Shown here: positions 46,152-57,763 of the stretch, one piece after another
Layout of the letters: each line of letters starts with the position of its first letter
Numbering within the stretch: position 1 is the stretch's first letter
DNA from: Morchella semilibera
Taxonomy: Eukaryota; Ascomycota; Pezizomycetes; Pezizales; Morchellaceae
DNA: 64,000 nucleotides
Assembly: GCA_009192285.1 (NCBI GenBank)
Contig: CM018604.1
Location: 5,055,746 to 5,119,745 of the forward strand
Reading direction: 5' to 3'
The notes under the pieces: model-generated
Seen by the model: the letters and a program-made list of their open reading frames with translations, nothing else
Told to the model about the DNA's origin: nothing
Database searches by the model: none
Made by a program: the position numbers and the translations under genes

Positions 46152-48431
46152 TGGGCTGTAGCTCTGTGCTCACTGGCCCTATATTCCGGACCATCGCCGG
46201 GGCATTCGCGTCTGCTATGGCCGCAAGGTCTAGCTGCATCTCGTCGCTGAACATTTCCCCTTCCTCCTTGATGGCCACGCTATCCACCATGGTGTTCACG
46301 CTCGGGCTCCCCGGCGTCAGATCCCCTCCTACCTCGGCGATAGCAGGCGTTGGTGGGTTTGGATTTGGCAAGGGCGTAGCCACCGCGGGGACGGGTGAGA
46401 ACGTGGCACGGGCATTCCGGGAGTTGAGGATCTTTGCGCTGAGCTCCTCCCGCCGCTTCGCGAGGCGCTCTCGCAGAAGGGGGGATTGGGCACTGCTGGT
46501 GCTACTGGACATTGATTCAGAGTCCGACGATTGGGACTGTGCCGGTGACTCTGGACCGTTTAATTCTAGCTCTGATTTTGGAGCTGAGATTGGGGCTCGC
46601 CTTGCCTCTGGATTGGGTTCTGGAGGCCGTGACCGTCGTGTGTTTGACTGTTTTGGTTTCTCCTTGGGCGTGGGTTTCTTCAAGGTCGCTTTTGGCGCAG
46701 ATCGAGGCTGCCGATTGACGAACCAGCTCGAGAAGTCAGATATCGATGGTGCAACAGCTGCTACTACTGCACCTGTAACTGTATCTGGACGTAACTCGAC
46801 GACAGCCACGACAGAGGCGGTGTTTGTGGTGGGTTTTGGGGTGATTGTGGTATGGCGGGAGGGAGCTGCTGTCGGTGGTTGTGGTGGTGGTTGTGGTGTT
46901 TCCGTTTGATGGTCTAGTGCTACTGCTGCCGCTGCTGCTGCCGCTGCTGCTGCTGCTGGTGTTGCGGCTGCCAAGACCTGAAGTAATGCAGGTGGAAGAG
47001 GATCCCGGTCGATAGCAACGCTAGTACTAACGGGATTAGTAGCTTTGGTTGCTGTGACAGCGCCGCCGGTAGTGACAATTGTTGATGTTTCTTTTCTCAC
47101 GGAAGCCTCGTTTTGTATGGGAGCCTCGTTTTGTATTTGTATTACTGCTACTGCTGCTGCTGTGTTGGACTGCGCGTGTTTAGGCTGCTGGGGTACGAGT
47201 GCTTTTATGGGCTCTCGAGATGCAGAGCCCGAGGCCACTAGCAGCAACCGCGGATTGGCTGGTGGTGGTGGTGGTGCTCGGTAGTTATTATTACTATGCT
47301 GTCGCCCAGCTGCAGGCGGGTTTGATATTTTTGGCTGCTGCTGCTGCAAAGGCGGAGGTTGTTGCGGCACCCGTGGCGTCTCGGGGACAATCTCATGCGT
47401 AGAGCTGCTGCCCGTAGAGGTTACCGCGGCGTTGAGTCGAGAGGCGCTGAGTTGGGAGGCGGGGACGAGGACGGTCCCGCCGTAGACGACAAGAAGGCTC
47501 TGGGACGAGCCTTGAGAGAGTTTCTTGAAGCTCTCTAATATGATTTGCTGTGTGTCTTCTGCCCCTTCAATCTCTTCATCTTCCACCACTTCCACAACTT
47601 CCATCACCACCTCCTCCTCCTCTAGAGGTAGGTTATAGCTATAGGGCTCTGGCGAGAGCGAGAGCTCACTCTCAGAGTCTACGAAGCTCTGATACTGCGC
47701 CCTGTCAAAGCCCGGTATAGGCTCTATCACCACCCCAAACTCCTTCTCCCTCCTCCCCTCCGGCGGACACCGCTGTTTCGGCTTCAGTTTTGGGGGCGAC
47801 GGACTCAGCGGCAGGTCCAAGTACGCGAACGAGTCTGGAATCTCTATCGTAGCCTGCGTAGCCCCCGTCTCCTCTGTCTCCCCCGTCTCCCCCGTCTCCT
47901 CCTCCTCCTCCTCGGTCGCGGGTCCGGGCGTAGTTCCCGGCGCCGGTGCCACTGGTTTCGGGGGTGAAGGCCGCCGGCGGTGGTGATTGTTATGGTGCGG
48001 TCTGGTGCGGCGTTGGCGTTTTGCAACGGGCTGGAAGCTAGAGTCTGACTCGGCGGCGGCGGCGGTGGCACTGCGTTTAGTTCCTTTTTGGGTTTGTTGC
48101 TTCTTCTTCTTCTTCAGGATCCACTCCTGCACCGCGTCGTTGGTCACTTCAGACTTTTTTTTCTGTACGAGTAGGACGATCAGCTCTCCAATCCGTGTAT
48201 ATTTTTCTGTATGCATCATATAACGTATATATATATATATATATGTATGTATATATATATAGCAAGCAGAATATATAGGCCACACAACCGAATGAAAAAA
48301 GCTTATTAACTAACCCACTCCTGCTCCCACGGCAAGCCGGTGTTCGGGTCCACGCCAGCCCAGATGACCTTGTAGTGACCACGGCGCTCGTCAGTGATCT
48401 CGAGGATCTCGCACCACTGCGAGCTTTGGAC

Positions 48432-48465
<34 letters not shown>

Positions 48466-48476
48466 GTACGAGACAT
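43283..48476 (-). CDS. Chromodomain plus Hda2/3-like protein, subunit of a class II (HDA1) histone deacetylase complex
   Basis: Nuclear chromatin protein of roughly 1,500 aa. Exon 1 (48315-48476) opens MSRTCSSSS and begins a chromodomain (WCEILEITDERRGHYKVIWA), completed by exon 2 (SEVTNDAVQEW). A very long disordered Pro/Ala/Ser-rich middle follows, including an Ala-Pro repeat. Next is the Hda2/3 domain (SSKFVFLRAFLGAVRQQAFK, IVIVAQVGMLIV, DMLEIFLRGNKVAYTRLDQL) and a C-terminal coiled coil of ~200 residues (ELKKELISARKELKKSHKAQ onward). This layout resembles filamentous-fungal HDAC-complex chromodomain subunits such as Neurospora CDP-2 of the HCHC complex, which I offer as inference. Five or more introns; exon 2 exceeds 2.7 kb. 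The first intron contains a TA microsatellite (48228-48262). Confidence 0.82.
45900..46155 (-). repeat. Coding minisatellite: Ala-Pro repeats in the chromodomain protein
   Basis: On the plus strand, about fourteen GGAGCA hexamers run perfectly at 46070-46150. Left of them are variants of a ~30-bp unit (GCGGGAGGGAG(A/G)ACAGGAGC). In the gene this reads (AP)n and (PPAPAPVL)n. Frame is kept because the unit is a multiple of three. Confidence 0.9.
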
Positions 48477-48671
48477 GGCGTGGCGCGTGTCGTGTTGCGG
48501 GGGGTTATATGTTATATATATAGTGGTGATGGTGGTGGTGGTGGTGGGGGGGGGGGTGAATTTCGGGATGAAAGAGATGGGAACGGGACGGGTTTCACAG
48601 GCTTGGGGGACTCTCACTAGCCGAGATGTATAGCGGCATCGGCGTCGTCACCATCATCATTATCATCATCA

Positions 48672-48704
<33 letters not shown>

Positions 48705-49934
48705 GCGGGGTTGTTGTTTCGGGTACAGGTAGAGAGGGAGGGCATCAGGGGGGTGAGGATGGGGATGGAATCTCGGTTTCTTTCACTTACTGGGCCTACA
48801 TACTTCTTCTCCTCCTCCTTCTCCTTCTTCTTCTACAGTTTGGGGGGGGGGGTGTCCAAGCTCACAGAAAATCACTCGAGCGACTGAGTGCTAGCGCATG
48901 AAGTAAATGAAACAACAGGGCGGGGAGAGTGAGTTGTGGGGTTTAAAACATGTGCATAGAGCAAGTGCATGTCGATGCACTCACAACTCTCTGCATACAT
49001 GTACAATACAGTCGATCGAGGGGAATTGACAACAACAACAACAATGGTAATAATAATAAGAATGATAATAATAAGAGTAACAAGAATAACAAGAATAATA
49101 ATAGTAATCACAGCTTCCATGTGCTACTGCGTGGGGAGGTGATAATACCTCTTGTTTGTATGTTGTAGATGCTCCTTCAGTGCTACCGTCGCTCACCAAT
49201 TCATGTAATGATAACAGTGGGACCAGTCAACACCAAGCAGATAGATACATGTATATAATTGTATGTAGATATCACATGTACCCATCATCATAATCATCAG
49301 CATCAGCATCATCAGCATCACCCCGTGTGTGTATTGTCATACTCAACGTTGTATTGTAGGGTTGATTGATTTGAATCATTCCATACATACATGTATGTTA
49401 TGTATGGCGCCGCCCCTATTTAAGACCCCGGAGTTTCCCGCCCTTCGCACCTCAGCCGCATCCAACAATCAGTAAATCAATACCTCAACACCTCAAATAC
49501 AATAAATACAATAAATACAATACAATACAATACAAAACAGTACGGTGCGGTACATCATACAATACATCACACATGTAAGTAGGTTGTAGCTACATACACA
49601 AGTAAGTATCTACATGATTACTTGCATGTAGCTACAATACAATACGATACGCATACTACTCTACAGTATACAATCATACACAACGAGATACAGACACAGC
49701 GAGTGAAGTGAGAGGAGAGGAAGAAGAAGAAGTTTATTCTTTATTCGGAGCATCGCGTCTTCCTTGCGTATACGTATATCAATACCTCAACCATCATCAT
49801 CATCATCACCACCATCATCATCACCATCATCACCATCATCATCATCAATCAACAACACCAACACCCAACATCACCAATCCTCTTTCACCTCCATCATACA
49901 CCTCCACCTCCACCAACAAAGACAATCACACCCA
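48477..49934. other. Divergent intergenic region packed with simple repeats
   Basis: Trinucleotide and related runs: GGT/GTG near 48530-48556, CAT then GGC at 48650-48710, CTT/CTC at 48809-48835, AAC/AAT at 49030-49110, CAT at 49790-49850. Several ACATGTA motifs lie between 49000 and 49580, and AATACA tandem units at 49494-49535. It separates the two divergent genes and must hold both promoters. No gene recognised. Confidence 0.6.
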
Positions 49935-49972
49935 ATGGCTGACTCCCCTCCTCCTCCACCTTCCCTCTCTGA

Positions 49973-52620
49973 CTGGCCTGCTCCTCAAATTCCCCTCCTC
50001 TCGCCGATCTCAGCCCCACCACCACAAATAACAGCTCCACCTACATAACTGCCGTCGTCACACTCATATGGCCCTTCTCCTCCTCCAGCCGTACCCTCTC
50101 CATCATCGCTTCAGAGCCCAACCCCCTCCTTAGACTTACTAAAGGCCAGCTTCGTATCAACTTTCACGGCCCAGCTGCCACTGCCGTAGACAAACACGGC
50201 CTCCAGAGCGGCGACCACATCTGCGTCTCACTCTCTTCTGCGCGCTGGGATGAATTACCTTCTACGGGCCCGCGCGACGTCCCCTGGGCAGTGAGCTTTG
50301 AGAGGAGGCTCGCAATGAAGGTATATATATATACCCATAGCTACAGCTACCACACGGACATAGGGGGAAAAAAACAGCTGGGAGCTAACTCGAGAGAGCA
50401 CTATAGGTCAAGGCGGGCAATGAATGGGGCAGCATCGATGTCGACGCGGACATGGACACGGACCTAGCTCCGGAGCAATCGCCGGCAGCTGCGGAGGAAC
50501 CTTCGGCGCCGCCCCCCGCGCAGCTCAATGGCGGCGAGTGGGTGGCTCCGAGCATCTTCAAGCGCCGTATCACCTCGTCTCCCGACAGTGGGCCGTCAAA
50601 CGTGTTTTCCATTGGTGAGAAAGGGCTGTTTGACGGGGCCGACGACGAGTACGATCTCGGTCACCACAGGAAGCGTGCTCGCTTTGGCAGCAGCTCCTTC
50701 CGCTTCGAGGAGGACACGGCGACGGTGACAACGACGACTATGGGCGAGAGCGACAGCAGCGCGCTGGAGGAGGCGCTCATGAATGGGCTGGCATCATCCG
50801 CGGAGGAGACGGAGGTGGAGGCGGCGACGACGACGGGGGAGGAGGACATGGCCATTGAGCGCCCCCCCATCGCCGTCGGCAATCCAAACCATGTAGATAT
50901 GCCCCCTCCACCGCCGCCGCCGCCCCAATTGGCTCTTAATACCAATTTTGATGTCGGGGATGCGCCAGACTCACCGGATCTGAAACCCGTGCCGAGTGAA
51001 CAACTGCCGATCATTTCCCCATTCCTCGGGAAAGGCTTGGCAGGGTTGGACTTTATGGACTACAGCGTGCGCGCGCAGGACGCCGAGGCCGCCGGCGAAG
51101 TTGCAGGGGCAGAGGATATCTCCCAAGGGTCCACGGGTAGCTCGACGTTGCAAAACGAGTCCCTCGACGGATTCCGCTCCACGCCTGAAGTCGTCATCGT
51201 CCCCGCCCATGATGAAGAGCGCGACGAGTCCACCACAAGTCGTCCAGAAAGCCCCACCAAGCTTAGCGCAAAGCCGCCAACCACCACCACTACTACCCCC
51301 GGCCCCTCAGACGCTCAGAAGCGTGCCGACCAGCGCCGTGGCAGCTTCAGCGAGGACGACCGCCTCCCCAGCGACTACGAGTCCGAGAAAGATAGTCTCT
51401 TTGATGAATTCAGTGACAACGAGCTTCGGCGACGACGAACCACAAAGTCACGCACCCTCGGCCGCTCCCCACTCAAGAGCGTCGAATCGCTCAAACCACG
51501 ACCACGCACAACCCCACTGCGCTCAAAACTCACGCTGGAGACCACCGCTGTTACTCCCGAGACCCCTATCAAGGAGGAAGGGGGGGAGCACCCGAAGACG
51601 CCGTTCCTCTACCTGCCGACCCCTAGCCCAAAGACAGAGAAGCGTGGCATCCAATTCCCGCCCACCTCCGCGCCGCCAAAGTTTATGAGTCGCGAGTACG
51701 AGAGTGTTCTGGGCGGTGACATCACGAGCCCCATACGGCGGCGGAGCAGCTTCTGGGGGATGAGGGAAGAGCCAGTGCCGGATGAGATCGATGCGTTTTT
51801 TGGAGGAGGAAAGGAGGTTGAGGTAGAAAGGGAGGCGGAGAGCGCGAGTGGGACGGAGGAGGGGTTCTCGGGATTCTCGACACCGATGGAGGGGGATGAG
51901 GAGGAGGATGAGAATGATGAGCAGGATGAGGACGAAGAGGATGAGGATGAGGATGAGGACTCGTTTGGGCTCGAGCTGGGCTTTAGGAGCGGCATCACAA
52001 CGAATGTAAGACACCCAAACCCATCCTAAAAAAAAAAAAATCTAACGACCAAAAGCTATCCGACTTCCCCGCCCTCCGCTCCCTCACCTGGGGTGCCGTC
52101 GTCGACCTCATTGCCGTTGTGACCCGCTCCTGGCCCCCCGCGCGCGCAAAACGTGGGCAGAAGGATTACTACATGAGTATGCGGGTCGTGGACTCCTCCT
52201 TCCCCGTGGGTATGACCGCCACCGTGCTACGCCCTCACCAAGAGGCCCTCCCCGTCGTGCGGGTCGGCGACGTGGTGCTACTGCGCTCATTCAAGGTATG
52301 CCCCCCCCCTCCTCTCCTTTTATCCCTCTTCCATTCCCCAACACTACTTCATAGCTAACGTCACCACCGCGCACAAGATCACAACCCACAAACACGACTT
52401 TGTCGCCACTTCGACGCCCAACAGTGCATGGGCGGTCTGGCGAGAGCACGGCAAGGGCAGACCAGTCATCACCGGTCCACCAGTCGAGTATGGTGAGGGC
52501 GAGGAGGCGTATGTGGCGGCGATCGCAGAGTGGTTTGAGAGGCTGGAGCCGGAAGTGAGGGAAGGGATGGTAAAGGGTAGTGCTGGCGGTGATGATGAAG
52601 AGCAGGACTTCGACTTATAG
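49973..52620 (+). CDS. Telomeric single-strand DNA-binding protein, POT1/Cdc13-type (Telo_bind)
   Basis: Expected nuclear protein binding telomeric G-strand DNA. Frame from 49973 with exons to 50320, 50407-52005, 52056-52295 and 52378-52620, about 785 aa without the N-terminus. The first OB-like segment is STYITAVVTLIWPFSSSSRT through SERRLAMKVKAGN-type text. A long disordered acidic middle with PPPPPPP, KTPFLYLPTPSP and a Glu/Asp run (51893-51960) follows. The C-terminal Telo_bind OB domain has DFPALRSLTWGAVVDLIAVV, DYYMSMRVVDSSF, LPVVRVGDVVLLRSFK and SAWAVWREH. ATG 49935 (MADSPPPPPS) opens a different frame that stops at 50048, and no GT lies between, so ordinary splicing cannot join them. 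Either a 5' exon was missed or the sequence carries a frameshift. Confidence 0.8.
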
Positions 52621-53042
52621 CATGTAATGTAGTGCTACGAAGATATGATATGGGTTATGTTTTTATGTATGATAATGATCTCTCTTTGTCTGTGTGTGAT
52701 ACCAGGTCTGTATCGACGGTCTGGCGTTTTTGCTGTTTTTATTTTATTTTATTTTATTTTATACTTTTTTATTTTTATTTTATTATGTATTTAGTGTGAA
52801 AGGCCCCAGGATGGGTATGAGTGGGAAGAGAGAAGTGGGGGGGGAGAGTTAGAATGTGTGTTGTTGCATGGATTATCACTCGGAGGTAGTTAATGCCCAA
52901 ATGGCCATCTCTTCTCCCTCGCTATTACACACATCTCACACATTGAACTCCACTCATCTGAACTTGATCAATTCGTTTCCATGAATCCTCAATAAGTGCA
53001 GTCAGTACATATAAAGGAGGAAAGGAAAAGAAGTAGGGACAT
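52621..53042. other. Intergenic, tail-to-tail
   Basis: 3' UTRs. A TTTTATTTTA repeat at about 52736-52765. No gene. Confidence 0.4.
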
Positions 53043-54056
53043 CTACACTCTAACTACCATCTCCCCCGCCCCTACACTCCCCTTCACCACCCCGGCTCTC
53101 CTCAACACGTCCACAGTCCTCTCCACAACCTCCTGCTGCACCTCCGTCACATCCTCCGCAAACTCGACCGTGTCCAGCCACGCCCTCGCGTCCTCGGCCG
53201 AGTAGTCGAGCTGCGTCGAGATGTATTCGACGGCCTCATCGTGGTGCTCATTAAAGTACCTGATGCCCTCGTTGACGGCCGCAAGGAACTCCTTCACGGC
53301 CGCCGGGTTCGTCGTCAGCAGGCTCGTGTGCGCGACAATGTGCCATGACGGCCACGGCGTGTAGAGCTCGCCGACCTGCCGGATCTCGCCAGAGTCGTAG
53401 TACTTCCTAGTTGGCCAGTCAATCAGTGTGCCACTTCTCGCCTCGCTGCAAGAAGGAGGGGGGGGGGGTGGGCTACTTCGTGGTAAACACCTCCCACATG
53501 AACGCATCCGCCACGCCGCCATTGACACCGTCCCTCAGGCCCTTAAACGTATCAAGGACCTTCCACTCCCACGGCTCCTCCGCACCCTCCTTCAACCACC
53601 CCTTCTCGTCCGCCAGCACAAAGCCCATCACGTAGCTTCCGCTGCCGACGCGGGACACGCCCAGGCGGCCGTGCTTGAGGTCGTCGACGGTGGTGATGTC
53701 GGTGCGCTGGGTCCCCGTGGAGATGGCCCAGCACAGAGGGCTCCGCACGTAGTTGCCCACGAGGCTGTAGTCTGGGCAGCCGTTGGCGAGCGCGGCGATC
53801 CACCCCTCGGTCAGCCCGATGGCGAGGTCGAGCTCGTGCGCGCTGAGCGACTTGATCATGTGCCCTGTGCCGGAGGGGAAGGGGATCAGCTTGACGGAGA
53901 GGTTGTGGCGGGCGAAGAAGGAGTGGGTTTGTGCTAAGTGGAGGGGGGTGGAAAAGTGTTCTGTCGGGGAGTGACTAGTTAGTTAGTAGGTAGGCAATTG
54001 GGGGGGGGGGGGGAAGGCGTACCAGGCACGAAGCCGACACGGAGAGAGGTGACCAT
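53043..54056 (-). CDS. Ca3427-like periplasmic-binding-protein-type-2 fold protein (THI5/SsuA-related)
   Basis: Three exons (54023-54056, 53477-53960, 53043-53445) give 306 aa. It has the type-2 substrate-binding fold of bacterial nitrate/sulfonate/taurine and thiamine-precursor binding proteins, with no signal peptide, so probably cytosolic. Recognisable blocks: VTSLRVGFVPEHFSTPLHLA, then VKLIPFPSGTGHMIKSL, LDLAIGLTEGWIAALANG, and GELYTPWPSWHIVAHTSL. The last block is typical of the family named after Candida albicans Ca3427, whose ligand is unknown; it is not the THI5 pyrimidine synthase, whose active-site cysteine motif I do not see. Both introns contain long C-runs on the coding strand just after the donor. 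The short first exon was chosen because it restores VGFVPEHFS. Confidence 0.88.
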
Positions 54057-55104
54057 GATGCAATTGGGTAAGTGGAGCTGATTAAAGTAGAGTAAATAGT
54101 AGGTGCTATAGGTATTTCAGGTTGGTTATAGTGCTGCTGTAGATAGATTTGTGCTGTAGATCGATTTTGATAACCGTAGAGCTTTGAGCGCTGCGGGGCT
54201 GCCAACCAGACAACCCTGTCATTGACCCTCCTCGGATGACAAACACAACAATCATCACCAAAACTCACTCGGGTCGCCATTACGGATTTCGTCACAGATA
54301 AGATAAGATCCTCCTTATCGACCTTCATCAACCCCCCCTATGACGATTATCACCACACTCAATCCTGGATCAAGGGCCGCCGCATGTCAACCTCGGCAGC
54401 TAGCAGGCTTCTATTCTATTCCTTCTTAGAAATTCCTGTAGTACCGGAGGAAGAACTTAGAAGAAGAAGTACTCTAGACGGGATGGGGCCCTGCAATCGA
54501 TCACCGTTTTGGTGCTACGTCGTGTGCGAAACACCCCTTGCCTGATGATGTATATCAAAAAAATTAAACCAGGAACCTCTATACCGGTAGCGGGTAGAGC
54601 ACATACTGCATGGACGGTCACTCACCCTCACTCTCGCTGAGCAAAACCAACATTCCTATCCCGAAATACTTGATTTCTTGTATGCTCGGTAGATGGCATT
54701 GTGGACCCCCCCTACCTACTCTACTCTATATGTAGCTAGGGTTTTTGTGAGAGCTTGGAAGTACCTACTTCTCCACAGGCGGGGAATGACATTGCTCATA
54801 GGTAATCTCATGCAAAGAAAATCATTGGCCTGCCGCTTCGAAAAGTTGGATAACGCCCTTGCTGCGTATGTAGGTAGGTACCTACATGTACTAGGGCTAC
54901 AGTAAAATAGTAATGGTGGTAATTTTAAAAAAAAAATCATGTTTTATTGCCTACATATATTGCATTAGATGGCGGGATACGTGCACAGACCACGGTTACA
55001 GATTTACATATATCCCTCGATTGATTGACATACAATGCCGATACTCACACGACAGTCCTTCTGAAGATCATCGTCACAAAGAAAAAAAAGGAAAAAAAAG
55101 CAAT
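54057..55104. other. Intergenic
   Basis: No gene supported; a 70-codon plus-strand frame at 54693-54905 is unrecognised. An ACATGTA motif near 54886, and A-rich stretches near 54925 and 55080-55100. Confidence 0.35.
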
Positions 55105-56562
55105 CTAGATACCTACATTACTCACCTCACGTCCAAAATCATGTTTGTCTCCTGCAAATTCCGGGTCACCCAGAACGTCTGACAACGCTTTATTGCCTGG
55201 TACCCATCGCCAGGCGCCATCAGTTTTTGCCCCCATCTCAAGCAGCAGCCTGATGATATCAATCCTGCCTTTCTGCCCGTCAAGTTTTCTCCTCATTGTC
55301 CAAGTTCCCTTTGCTGCCCGGGATAGCGCCGTGTAGTCCTCAAAATCGACAGCGTCAATCCAGGCACCATAACTCACCAGGAGTTGTGCCATTTCAAAGT
55401 ATCCGTTCGCAGCCGCGTTGTGGAGGGGTCGCCGTCCATAATCGTTGTCGTGGTTTGGGCAGGCACCTCTTTCGAGTAGGAACCGGACGGATGCGGTGAG
55501 ACCCGCCTCTGCGGCTTTCTGGATGGCAATGACTTCGGCCTCGGGATCTACCGTCACCCCACCACCCTCTTCAAGCCTCTCTTTGGAGAGCTGCCGAATG
55601 ATGTTCCCCTTCTCGATGCGCCTCTTTCTGCCCTCATCGCGTGTGACCGCATGAAGGGCAGTATCCCCCTCATCGTTCTGTATATTGATAAACCTGTATT
55701 CCTTATCCTCTGCACTCATATCCCACGCATTCAGGATTACTCTCAACATCTCTCCAGAGTCTGCCCCCGCTGTCAAGTGCAGTGCCGTCTCACCATAATC
55801 ATTCCTGCATCCCACCTTTGCCCCCATCCCCAGTAGGATTCTCACCATGTTCATCATTCCGTGGGCTGCGGCGGTCATCAGTGGTGTCTCATTCAGCCTT
55901 CCACGTACCTCAATGCCGGCGCCTCTCTCCAACAGTATCTCAAACATGCGCATGTCTCCTTTATTTATGGCCATCTTCAATGCCGTTTCCCCGTCTTGTT
56001 TCCGTGGGGTATCGATCTCTGCACCACGGTCCAGGAGTAGTTCAACCACACTCTCACGCCCTATATTTTCTACGCTCACCGCCCAATGAAGCGGTGTTGC
56101 CCCGCATGCCTCCCGAGCATTCACGTCCGCGCCGCCATCCAACAGCAGCGCTACCATATCCACGCTACCATCACGGGCCGCAATGTGCAACGCCGTACCG
56201 TCATCGCCGAAACGGCCAGAGTGTACGTCGGTACGAGCACCGCTATCCAGGAGCGCGCGTGCAATATCAAGGTAGTTATATGAGACGGCATTCATGAGGG
56301 GCGTCCTGTTGGCGTGGTCTTTATCGTCGACGCAGCATCCAGCGGCAATGAGGGGCGCAATATTATTCGTGAAGCCGTTCGCAACAGACCAGTGGAGCGG
56401 ACTTGGACTGTGCTCGGAGGCACGCTTATGCAAAAGTGGAGTGAGGAGGTCGTGGAAGCTGCGGCATGTAATGAGGAGAGCGTGGAGTGCGCTGATGGGG
56501 AAGGATGGTGTTTCAACGATTAGAAGAACGAGCTCGGGGGGAAGGTGATAGATTGTTGCCAT
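55105..56562 (-). CDS. Ankyrin-repeat protein with F-box-like N-terminus
   Basis: Single exon, 485 aa, ATG at 56562. The first ~45 residues look like a fungal F-box start (LPPELVLLIVE, then ALLITCRSFHDLLTPLLHKR). From about residue 55 to 460 there are roughly ten ankyrin repeats with the usual G-x-TPLH and A-x-x-G-x-x-x core (GTALHIAARDGSVDMVALLL, ETALKMAINKGDMRMFEILL, RRPLHNAAANGYFEMAQLLV). A non-repeat spacer at about 295-345 holds basic/acidic text. Such proteins are numerous and fast-evolving in filamentous fungi and may act as SCF ubiquitin-ligase adaptors or scaffolds; the partner cannot be told from sequence. The intact frame suggests a functional gene. Confidence 0.88.
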   Translation of the reverse strand: MATIYHLPPELVLLIVETPSFPISALHALLITCRSFHDLLTPLLHKRASEHSPSPLHWSVANGFTNNIAPLIAAGCCVDDKDHANRTPLMNAVSYNYLDIARALLDSGARTDVHSGRFGDDGTALHIAARDGSVDMVALLLDGGADVNAREACGATPLHWAVSVENIGRESVVELLLDRGAEIDTPRKQDGETALKMAINKGDMRMFEILLERGAGIEVRGRLNETPLMTAAAHGMMNMVRILLGMGAKVGCRNDYGETALHLTAGADSGEMLRVILNAWDMSAEDKEYRFINIQNDEGDTALHAVTRDEGRKRRIEKGNIIRQLSKERLEEGGGVTVDPEAEVIAIQKAAEAGLTASVRFLLERGACPNHDNDYGRRPLHNAAANGYFEMAQLLVSYGAWIDAVDFEDYTALSRAAKGTWTMRRKLDGQKGRIDIIRLLLEMGAKTDGAWRWVPGNKALSDVLGDPEFAGDKHDFGREVSNVGI

Positions 56563-57763
56563 TAGTTTTCCGGTTTTATACGGTGATGTGATATTGCTAG
56601 AAAGCTGGTTAAGGTTGTTAGATGTGATGGTAATGACTGTTGCTACAGCTATTAGTTATTAGCACATTAGTTAACAATACCTAACCCTAGTAGAAATAAA
56701 CTCACCTGGCCCTGGTTTTGGAGGGATTCTCAAAATTGTAATCTAGGATGGTGAATTGGGGCTTAATCTGTAGAGAAATAAATTAGCTTTAGAACAAAAA
56801 CAAGCTATTATATCCTCAATCACTAAAGTGATTCCGTGAAATCTCAGATTTCAGGCACCCCTGATACCGGAATAACTAGACTTCGGATTGGTCAAATGCC
56901 CGTTGAGCCTCAATCCGACAAAGCCAAAGCGTAACGTTTAGTCTTGACCAATAGGTAGCGGTATTCCAGCCCAGTCAAATTCGTTATCTTAGTTGGTATT
57001 AGCCCCCAGTGATAGGTACATGTACCTATGAACATTAGAGAGATATAGATTTCCGATTCTCATGGATGAACTCCGTCCATAACTGCGCAGCGAAAGACCC
57101 AGTTCCCGTAAAATCTGTTGGTATAGACCTACGTATATGACTGTTTAACCTTGTATGGTCTACTCGCGATCGTCAAAGGCATCAAAAATTGTTTCCCTCT
57201 GAGTAAAGTTAGGTTACTGACACAAGTCATACTCGGACAGGGTGACTTGTGGCGGACTGCAAGATAGATCATGCTTACATGAAGTAGTTAATGGATAGGG
57301 TGTCTTCGAATCTGCGCAACAGAGGAAATCGTAGCTGCCTGGCTTTTCAACAGCAGAAGTTAGCGCGATCACACTCGTTCTAGATATGAGTGTTTTTTAT
57401 ATATAGATACCCCATAGATGAATATATCTATTCCAACTTTCCATAGCATTAGACTGTGAGTCTCCCTTGAAGACAATTAGTACTTCGTTCCCAATTATGA
57501 TGGTTGTCCTCATGGAAGTATATATATGTTGAGTGGGCCGACGTCTCAATGGCATCTGTTCCCGTAAGGTCTTGAAAGTGTATGTAGTCGATAGCTCTGT
57601 GATAGAGGATGTGGGTGTTTTCTAAACGGAACTACAACTATAAGCATATGTACCTACATGTATACATGGGGTAAGTAGAGTGTGGAATATACATGTAGCT
57701 ACCCCCTTAGTAACGGCGGGGATGCTTTACTTTTGGAGACTTCTTGAGCAGTGATGCTGTGTA
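56563..57763. other. Intergenic
   Basis: No coding region. Imperfect inverted segments near 56870-56985 share ATTGGTCAA and GGAATAC, possibly another decayed foldback. ACATGTA motifs at about 57018, 57656 and 57690. Confidence 0.35.

Noticed and set aside
45727-46909. Plus-strand Gly/Ala- and Arg/Ser-rich ORFs
   Set aside because: Antisense shadows of the Ala-Pro minisatellite in the chromodomain gene.
49708-50031. ORF with a poly-His run
   Set aside because: It lacks an ATG and simply translates the CAT microsatellite at 49790-49850.
51060-52014. Ser- and Leu-rich minus-strand ORFs
   Set aside because: Shadows of the acidic repeats in exon 2 of the Telo_bind gene.
56680-56700. CCTAACCCTA as a telomeric repeat trace
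   Set aside because: A single partial unit only; no tandem array.
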